Shown: positions 35,822 to 40,706 of the stretch, one piece after another
How positions within the stretch are numbered: the stretch's first letter is position 1
Layout: each line of letters starts with the position of its first letter
Assembly: GCA_029252805.1 (NCBI GenBank)
Contig: JAQXAR010000059.1
Span: 1 to 40,706, forward strand
Direction of reading: 5' to 3'
DNA length: 40,706 nucleotides
Source: Rickettsiales bacterium
Lineage (GTDB): Bacteria > Pseudomonadota > Alphaproteobacteria > Rickettsiales > JALZUV01
Position numbers and translations under genes: made by a program
The notes under the pieces: model-generated
What the model was told of the DNA's origin: nothing
Seen by the model: the letters and a program-made list of their open reading frames with translations, nothing else
Databases searched by the model: none

Positions 35822-36760
35822 CTATTTCTTTACGATAGGGTCTTTTTTCCAGAACCTTAGCTTGCCGAAAGACCCACCCGCTTTACGAAAAGCAAAGCGA
35901 ACGATTTTCACAAGCAACCATCCACCGATAAACCAAATCGGAACCCACGGGATGATCTTCAGCACAAAGGATATTACATCAGATACGGAGCGTAGGAAGC
36001 CGTTCCAAGCATATCTAAAGCTGTTCTCAATATCGTGATATTCAATCTCTATGCCTTTAGGAGGAATGGTGTAATTCACGTTCACAGTCGCCTTACTGGT
36101 GACTTTCTTTAGGGAACGCATCTGACCGGTTAGAGAATCAATCTGACTCTGTACGCGCGTTAACTCACGTTCAATATTCAGAATTTCCTGAATCTTTCTT
36201 GCTTTCAAACTATCAAGCAACTTAAGCAGGCGATCGCGCAGCGCAACTTGGTTCTTCAGTTTGGATTCTGTATCTACGTATTGCATAGTTTTATCGGTCG
36301 CCGAAACCTGATGGCTCTCTACTTCACCCGGACCGCTACTTAAAAAGTCGAGATATTCCCCGAGCTTCTCCGGCGAAACACGCGCATTAAGATAGCCGCT
36401 ACCACTACTTTGAATACGTGAACCGGTCATATCGCACCCTAGCGCGATACATTGCTGCATATCGCGTTGATAACGCGCCTGCAGCGACTCTTTCGCTACC
36501 TTTACCTGCATATGATGGTTCTCAGCAATGCGGCGCCCTTCAAATTTTGAACGGTCCAGCACCATATTGGATGCTTTCATCGCTCGCTTAGCCATTCTCG
36601 GCGCAGCAGCAGGAGCAAAATCCATCGCCCCTTCCATTTCCATCGCATAGCCACCGACCATATCAGCCTGTGCTACCAAATTATGGGAAATACGATCTTC
36701 ATCGTCAAAACATGCGGTCAGGCTTAGCGCCCATAAAACAATAAGTAGCTTTTTCATCAT
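35822..36760 (-). CDS. DUF4349 family lipoprotein
   Basis: A 312-residue protein. The N-terminus is a lipoprotein signal with the lipobox L-T-A-C at residue 17. A structured region with ARVSPEKLGEYLDFLSSGPGEVESHQVSATD is characteristic of DUF4349, followed by a predicted coiled coil at about residues 165-220 (KLKNQVALRDRLLKLLDS.. and IQEILNIERELTRVQSQID) and one membrane segment at about 262-285, then a basic cytosolic tail ending KKDPIVKK. Lipid anchor plus membrane helix is an unusual combination in one protein but is known for this family. Function unknown. It starts 21 bases after the AmpG-like gene, so probably the same mRNA. Confidence 0.82.
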   Translation of the reverse strand: MMKKLLIVLWALSLTACFDDEDRISHNLVAQADMVGGYAMEMEGAMDFAPAAAPRMAKRAMKASNMVLDRSKFEGRRIAENHHMQVKVAKESLQARYQRDMQQCIALGCDMTGSRIQSSGSGYLNARVSPEKLGEYLDFLSSGPGEVESHQVSATDKTMQYVDTESKLKNQVALRDRLLKLLDSLKARKIQEILNIERELTRVQSQIDSLTGQMRSLKKVTSKATVNVNYTIPPKGIEIEYHDIENSFRYAWNGFLRSVSDVISFVLKIIPWVPIWFIGGWLLVKIVRFAFRKAGGSFGKLRFWKKDPIVKK

Positions 36761-36781
36761 GGCGCCATGTTAAAACAATTT

Positions 36782-38059
36782 CTAAGATTCAGCAAGCTCG
36801 CGAAACATTGCCCGCTTTTTCCAAAAGATAAAAAGGCACGGCAACCCTAGCACGGCGGAAAGAGCAAACATCGCTGTCCAACCATGCTCCTGCGCGATCC
36901 AACCGGCGCCCCCTGCCATAACGATACTGCCAAGACTTGCCAATGAAGCCAGTAACGCATATTGCGTTGCCGTATAATGATCGCTCTGACATAAGCGCAT
37001 CATAAAGGCGATGGCCGCCGCCGTAACCATGCCCCCGGAGAGATTATCCATAGTAATCGCAAAGGTGAGTGCCCCAACATCTTTACCAACAATAGAAAGC
37101 GCTAAATACGCTAAATTGGCGACAAGTTGGAAAAGAGCAAAGCTCCAAAGCGAAGTAAAGAGCCCAAGCTTAGCAATCATCGCCCCGCCCAAGAACATGC
37201 CACCTAACGTCGCGCCAAAACCAAATAGTTTGGCGATACCCGCAATGGTCGGTTTATCAAACCCGATTTGTAGGAAGAATGGCGTTGTCATAAAGCCGAT
37301 AAATCCATCCGACAAACGATAGAATAAAATAAATGCCAGCAGCCAAACCCACGCCGGAAAACGCGTTATGAAGTCTTTAAACGGCGCAATAATAGCTCCC
37401 TTGAAAAACCCCTCTTCGCTAGAGTGAGTGGTTAACTTAGCGCGCTCTTGCGGATTCGTAACCAGTAGGGTGGTAATCATCCCCACGATCATACAGGCAG
37501 CCATCGTCAAATAGGCACTCGACCAATCAACCATTTCAGCCATATAGAGTGCGCCAGCACCCGCGACCAACATGCCCAGACGATAACCAAACACTGCCAT
37601 AGCCGCGCCCTCGCCATATTGTGATTTATCAAGATACTCCGTGCGAAAAGCATCAATCACAATATCTTGACTAGCCGAGAGAAAAGCGACCAACAAGGCA
37701 GCAGCAGCCACATAAAACGGCGCTTCAGCTGGATTAACAAAGGCCAGAAGCACAAGGGAAGCCATCAGTAAAACTTGCGTCAAAAACATCCAACTGCGGC
37801 GGTGACCCAGTTTCTTGGTAAGATACGGAATGGAGAAATAATCCACCAAAGGTGCCCAAAGAAAGTTGAAACTGTAAGGCAATGCAACATAAGCAAACAG
37901 GCCAACTGTCGCCATTTCCACCGCATTATCGGTTAATAATGCTCCAAGCGTCGAGGCGACTAATAGACGTGGCAAACCACTCGAGAAACCTAAAAACATG
38001 ATAGCCAAAACCCTCGGATGAAAGTAAATTTTACACCAATTAAAGACTTTGTTGATCAT
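36782..38059 (-). CDS. AmpG-like major facilitator permease
   Basis: A 425-residue, 12-helix inner-membrane MFS protein. AmpG family marks: AIMFLGFSSGLPRLLVAS near residues 19-36, FNFLWAPLVDYFSIPYL in the second-third helix loop, SASQDIVIDAFRTEYLD, and YALLASLASLGSIVMAGGAGWIAQ near the C-terminus. AmpG imports GlcNAc-anhydroMurNAc muropeptides for cell-wall recycling; other members of this branch carry different solutes. An AAGGAG site lies about 13 bases before the ATG. Divergent from the 153-residue gene; followed by the DUF4349 gene. Confidence 0.88.
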   Translation of the reverse strand: MINKVFNWCKIYFHPRVLAIMFLGFSSGLPRLLVASTLGALLTDNAVEMATVGLFAYVALPYSFNFLWAPLVDYFSIPYLTKKLGHRRSWMFLTQVLLMASLVLLAFVNPAEAPFYVAAAALLVAFLSASQDIVIDAFRTEYLDKSQYGEGAAMAVFGYRLGMLVAGAGALYMAEMVDWSSAYLTMAACMIVGMITTLLVTNPQERAKLTTHSSEEGFFKGAIIAPFKDFITRFPAWVWLLAFILFYRLSDGFIGFMTTPFFLQIGFDKPTIAGIAKLFGFGATLGGMFLGGAMIAKLGLFTSLWSFALFQLVANLAYLALSIVGKDVGALTFAITMDNLSGGMVTAAAIAFMMRLCQSDHYTATQYALLASLASLGSIVMAGGAGWIAQEHGWTAMFALSAVLGLPCLFIFWKKRAMFRELAES

Positions 38060-38102
38060 TCTCTCGTAATTCTCCTTAAATTAGATTAGTTTAGACGCTA
38101 CT

Positions 38103-38564
38103 ATGGAACCTAAAGAACCTAAAGAACCTAAAGAAGATATCAGCGATCCGTACCGGAATCTCGCGAAAAAATATTATCATCGCTTTTTGGAAAAAGAGGG
38201 GATGCCTCTTTATATGGATAATAACACCTGTGACCGGCTCGAAAATCATTTAAAAGTTTCTTATAAATTTGATTGGGATGCTGAAATTGTTGAAAAAACA
38301 ACAAATGATATCAGCGCCTTAAGTCCAAAGTCGCATTTAGTGCCAGCGGGTTGGAAAGAAGTTGAAAAGTCCTGCTATCAATTCCTAGAGACCACACACC
38401 CTAAAGAAAGCCTGAACAACCCTCAGGACGACCTAGAGAAGCTTTTTGAGGTTAAAGCTTTTTCATCCTCTAGTGCGAAAGATACGGTCTTAAACTACAA
38501 AAAAACAAAAATGCAGCCTCAACAAAATTTACTTTCTACTTTACTAAAGAAGCTAGGTTTTTAG
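38103..38564 (+). CDS. Hydrophilic protein of unknown function with N-terminal EPK repeats
   Basis: A 153-residue, hydrophilic cytosolic-looking protein with no recognised domain. The start has three Glu-Pro-Lys repeats encoded by an exact 9-base tandem (GAACCTAAA x3, 38106-38132). The remainder mixes aromatic and charged residues (NLAKKYYHRFLEKEGMPLY, FDWDAEIVEKTTNDI) and ends LLSTLLKKLGF. Codon use looks A/T-richer than the neighbouring genes (Lys AAA/AAG, Phe TTT), suggesting either foreign origin or weak selection. No Shine-Dalgarno sequence is clear. It is convergent with hemH. Confidence 0.6.
   Translation: MEPKEPKEPKEDISDPYRNLAKKYYHRFLEKEGMPLYMDNNTCDRLENHLKVSYKFDWDAEIVEKTTNDISALSPKSHLVPAGWKEVEKSCYQFLETTHPKESLNNPQDDLEKLFEVKAFSSSSAKDTVLNYKKTKMQPQQNLLSTLLKKLGF
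38106..38132 (+). repeat. 9-base tandem repeat, three exact copies
   Basis: GAACCTAAA repeated three times at the start of the 153-residue gene, encoding Glu-Pro-Lys each time. Copy-number change would alter the protein by three residues without a frameshift. Confidence 0.9.
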
Positions 38565-38577
38565 TAGCCTCACCTAA

Positions 38578-39645
38578 TTAAGCGGCATCCCGGCAGGCGC
38601 AATGGATAAATTCAGGTGGGCACAAACGTCCTCCCGTATGCGATCCTGTATGATCCAACTTAGCCTCTAAGCAAAGCTTCTTAAGCGCTTTAATATAGTA
38701 CGGTTGAGTTCCAAGGGATGGCACACGCTCATAGCCCTTAATACCGTGTGTTTCAGCCAACTCACGATATTCAATATCGAGCTCTACCAATGTTTCAGAA
38801 TGCTCTGACACAAAGGCAATAGGTAGAATCACGACCGGGACACCGTCTTTCGCTGCACGCTCAATTTCCGTCTCAGTCGATGGTTTTAACCACTCTAAAG
38901 GCCCCACCTTACTTTGATAACAAACGACCGTATCTAAAGGCTCTTGCTCGTCCTGCTGGCCATCCTTCATTGTTTTTTCAAGTTCTTCTACAATCGCGGC
39001 GGCTGTTTGCTGGATTTGCCATTGATAAGGGTCGCCACCATCCACAATTTTTTGTGGCAAGCCATGCGCCGAGAATAAAATCCGCGGAGTGCCGTATGAT
39101 TTGGCTTTCTCATACGTCTTCTTAATCAAAACAGCATGCGACTTAATAAAGTCGCTTTGCGTTGGATAGCATCCAACACGCGCCACCGGCACATTTAAGC
39201 CTTGTTGTTTGGCCTGTTTCTCCCAGTCTTTGAAGGAGCTCCCTGTCGTCGTCGTTGAAAATTGCGGATAGAGCGGCAATAAAATTACCTCATCAGGTCC
39301 CCAGTCTTTTACCTGAGATACCGACTCAGCCGACATTGGATGCCAATAACGCATGCAAAGGAAGCTTTTATACTCCGCCTTTTTATTCGTTTTTAAGGCT
39401 TTATCTAATGCAACCGCCTGCTCCTGCGTCAACTCAAGTAAGGGCGATTTCCCCCCTAAATACTCATAAATTTCGCGAGCAATGGGCGCGCGACGGGTTG
39501 AAATAAGTTTCGCTATCATCCAACGAATCGGCTGTGGTGCGCTAATAATGGCTTTATCGTTAAAAAGATTAAACAAGAATGGTTGTACCGATTCTAGCTT
39601 ATCTGGGCCGCCTAGATTAAGTAAAACAACAGCAATTTTTTTCAT
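38578..39645 (-). CDS. hemH: Ferrochelatase
   Basis: A 355-residue enzyme that inserts Fe2+ into protoporphyrin IX, the last step of haem synthesis. Seen: KKIAVVLLNLGGPDKLESV at the start, MRYWHPMSAE, LPLYPQFSTTTTGSSF (porphyrin loop), LFSAHGLPQKIVDGGDPY with the catalytic histidine, YQSKVGPLEWLKPST, and IAFVSEHSETLVELDIEYRE. The C-terminus has four cysteines (Cys325, Cys342, Cys349, Cys351), a placement reminiscent of ferrochelatases that hold a [2Fe-2S] cluster. It overlaps the hemE stop by 4 bases, so translation is probably coupled. Confidence 0.97.
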   Translation of the reverse strand: MKKIAVVLLNLGGPDKLESVQPFLFNLFNDKAIISAPQPIRWMIAKLISTRRAPIAREIYEYLGGKSPLLELTQEQAVALDKALKTNKKAEYKSFLCMRYWHPMSAESVSQVKDWGPDEVILLPLYPQFSTTTTGSSFKDWEKQAKQQGLNVPVARVGCYPTQSDFIKSHAVLIKKTYEKAKSYGTPRILFSAHGLPQKIVDGGDPYQWQIQQTAAAIVEELEKTMKDGQQDEQEPLDTVVCYQSKVGPLEWLKPSTETEIERAAKDGVPVVILPIAFVSEHSETLVELDIEYRELAETHGIKGYERVPSLGTQPYYIKALKKLCLEAKLDHTGSHTGGRLCPPEFIHCACRDAA

Positions 39646-40661
39646 GATTTTAGTAATTCCACTAAACGCTCTACATTTTTAATCGGGGTTTCCGGAATAA
39701 AACCGTGACCTAAATTAAAGATAAATGACACATCCCGGTACGCTTTTAACAGTGACTTCGCTTGCTTTATCGCTGCATCGCCATCGGTTGCGAGTAAGAT
39801 TGGATCTAAATTTCCTTGAACCACCGCAAATTCGGATAGATGGGACTTCGCCCAAGCAGGTGAGATTTGCACATCAATACTCACACCATCAATGCCAGTT
39901 TGCTTCACATAACGACGATAGCCCGTTCCGGCCAAACGCGGAAAACCAATAATCGGAATGGTTGGGTGTTTCGCTTTTAACGCTGCTACAATCCGTTTAG
40001 TAGGTGCCACAACCCAATCATCAAATTCTTGTTCAGAACATACCCCTGACCAACTATCAAAAAGTTGAATCACCTCAGCACCGGCTATAATTTGGCGACT
40101 ACAATAATCAATAATCGCATATTCAAGTTTGGCTAAAAGTTGTGAAAAAGCAGCGGATTGAAGATGTCCAAATTTACGAGCTTTCGCAAAATCTTTGCTC
40201 CCTCCTCCCTCAATCATATAACAAGCTAACGTCCAAGGGCTGCCGGAAAATCCGATAAGGGTTTTATCTTTCGGTAACTCTTTCGATAAAATCCCCAAGG
40301 TTCCATAAATCGGAAAGAGCTTTTCTGGATTATATCTCAGAGCTTCAATCTCACCCGAAGACGTGATGGGAGGAAGTTTCGGTCCTTCCCCTTTCACAAA
40401 ACCAACTTCCTGTCCCAGAGCCAACGGAATAACTAAAATATCGGAAAACAGAATTGCCGCATCCATATCAAAACGATTAATCGGTTGTAACGTTACCTCA
40501 GCGGCTTTTTCAGGTGTAAAACAAAGATCTAGAAAACCACCACATTTTGCTCGTGTTTCAAGATATTCAGGTAGATACCTCCCAGCTTGACGCATAAACC
40601 AAAAAGGAGGTCTATCAAGAATTTCACCAGAAAGAGTTTGTAAGAATCGTTTTGCTATCAT
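39642..40661 (-). CDS. hemE: Uroporphyrinogen decarboxylase
   Basis: A 339-residue cytosolic enzyme that converts uroporphyrinogen III to coproporphyrinogen III. Motifs: PPFWFMRQAGRYLPEY near residues 19-34 with the substrate-binding arginine, AILFSDILVIPLALG (conserved Asp), GFSGSPWTLACYMIEGGGS, IQLFDSWSGV, and the closing NLGHGFIPETP with the conserved histidine. It starts 45 bases from the window's right end and overlaps hemH by 4 bases. In many alphaproteobacteria the region upstream of hemE, here just outside the window, contains the chromosomal replication origin. Confidence 0.97.
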   Translation of the reverse strand: MIAKRFLQTLSGEILDRPPFWFMRQAGRYLPEYLETRAKCGGFLDLCFTPEKAAEVTLQPINRFDMDAAILFSDILVIPLALGQEVGFVKGEGPKLPPITSSGEIEALRYNPEKLFPIYGTLGILSKELPKDKTLIGFSGSPWTLACYMIEGGGSKDFAKARKFGHLQSAAFSQLLAKLEYAIIDYCSRQIIAGAEVIQLFDSWSGVCSEQEFDDWVVAPTKRIVAALKAKHPTIPIIGFPRLAGTGYRRYVKQTGIDGVSIDVQISPAWAKSHLSEFAVVQGNLDPILLATDGDAAIKQAKSLLKAYRDVSFIFNLGHGFIPETPIKNVERLVELLKS

Positions 40662-40669
40662 GGCCGATG

Positions 40670-40697
40670 GTTTAAACCAGATTCCTCAATGAAACAA
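40670..40697 (-). promoter_or_regulatory. Candidate hemE promoter, leaderless geometry
   Basis: Read on the minus strand: TTGTTT (40697-40692), a 16-base spacer and TTAAAC (40675-40670), ending 8 bases before the ATG at 40661. No Shine-Dalgarno sequence sits at the right distance. The -35 match is weak. Confidence 0.35.
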
Positions 40698-40706
40698 ATA
40701 ATATAA

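Noticed and set aside
20770-39456. Several runs of six C or G (for example near 20771, 23357, 30582, 30666, 39450)
   Set aside because: All are in frame in intact genes, and runs of six are common enough by chance; not treated as contingency loci.

Overview
This window reads as chromosomal DNA of an alphaproteobacterium; I do not assign a genus. The main support is the very large NAD-glutamate dehydrogenase (about 1,600 residues), a DUF3576 lipoprotein directly upstream of leuS, HemJ beside rho, hemE-hemH as an overlapping pair, and the hflK-hflC-degP order. Almost everything is ordinary housekeeping DNA with dense, short-gapped genes. I found no rRNA, tRNA, CRISPR array, insertion sequence or prophage.

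Layout. Bases 1-1.8 kb carry the 3' end of an RTX-type secreted calcium-binding protein and two small unknown genes on the minus strand. 1.9-7.4 kb is a plus-strand run: an M16-like protein without the zinc motif, pgi, a Kef-type antiporter and ilvC, closed by a strong bidirectional terminator. 7.5-10.3 kb is a minus-strand run: pgsA, a membrane-anchored double FKBP-like protein and an aspartate aminotransferase. 10.4-14.4 kb has the DUF3576 lipoprotein, leuS and miaA; 14.4-15.4 kb has dodecin and an Mrp/ApbC ATPase on the minus strand. 15.5-19.0 kb is the membrane-protein quality-control cluster hflK-hflC-degP. 19.0-25.2 kb has a glycerophosphodiesterase, a YejA-like binding protein, hemJ, a frameshifted response regulator, rho and an AEC permease. 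25.2-25.9 kb holds two very small genes and an AT-variable gap with a perfect DnaA-box match. 25.9-30.7 kb is the giant GDH. 30.9-33.8 kb has two polysaccharide (O-antigen/capsule) initiation genes, then purH, an unknown gene, a DUF4349 lipoprotein, an AmpG-like permease, another unknown gene and finally hemH-hemE running off towards the right edge.

Most noteworthy: (1) a CheY-like receiver gene (22402-22817, minus) is split by a frameshift exactly at a run of eight G; adding one G restores all conserved receiver residues, which suggests either a phase-variable switch or a recent inactivation. Two other long G runs lie in the ApbC gene (nine G) and the RTX gene (seven G). (2) At least seven genes have a -35/-10 pair with a 16-17 base spacer whose -10 box ends only 6-9 bases before the ATG and have no good Shine-Dalgarno site, suggesting widespread leaderless transcripts. 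(3) A palindromic dispersed-repeat-like element follows purH. (4) hemE at the right edge, with hemJ-rho nearby, suggests that the replication origin may lie close to this window.

All calls come from reading the sequence and from general knowledge of the families; no database search or computation was run.
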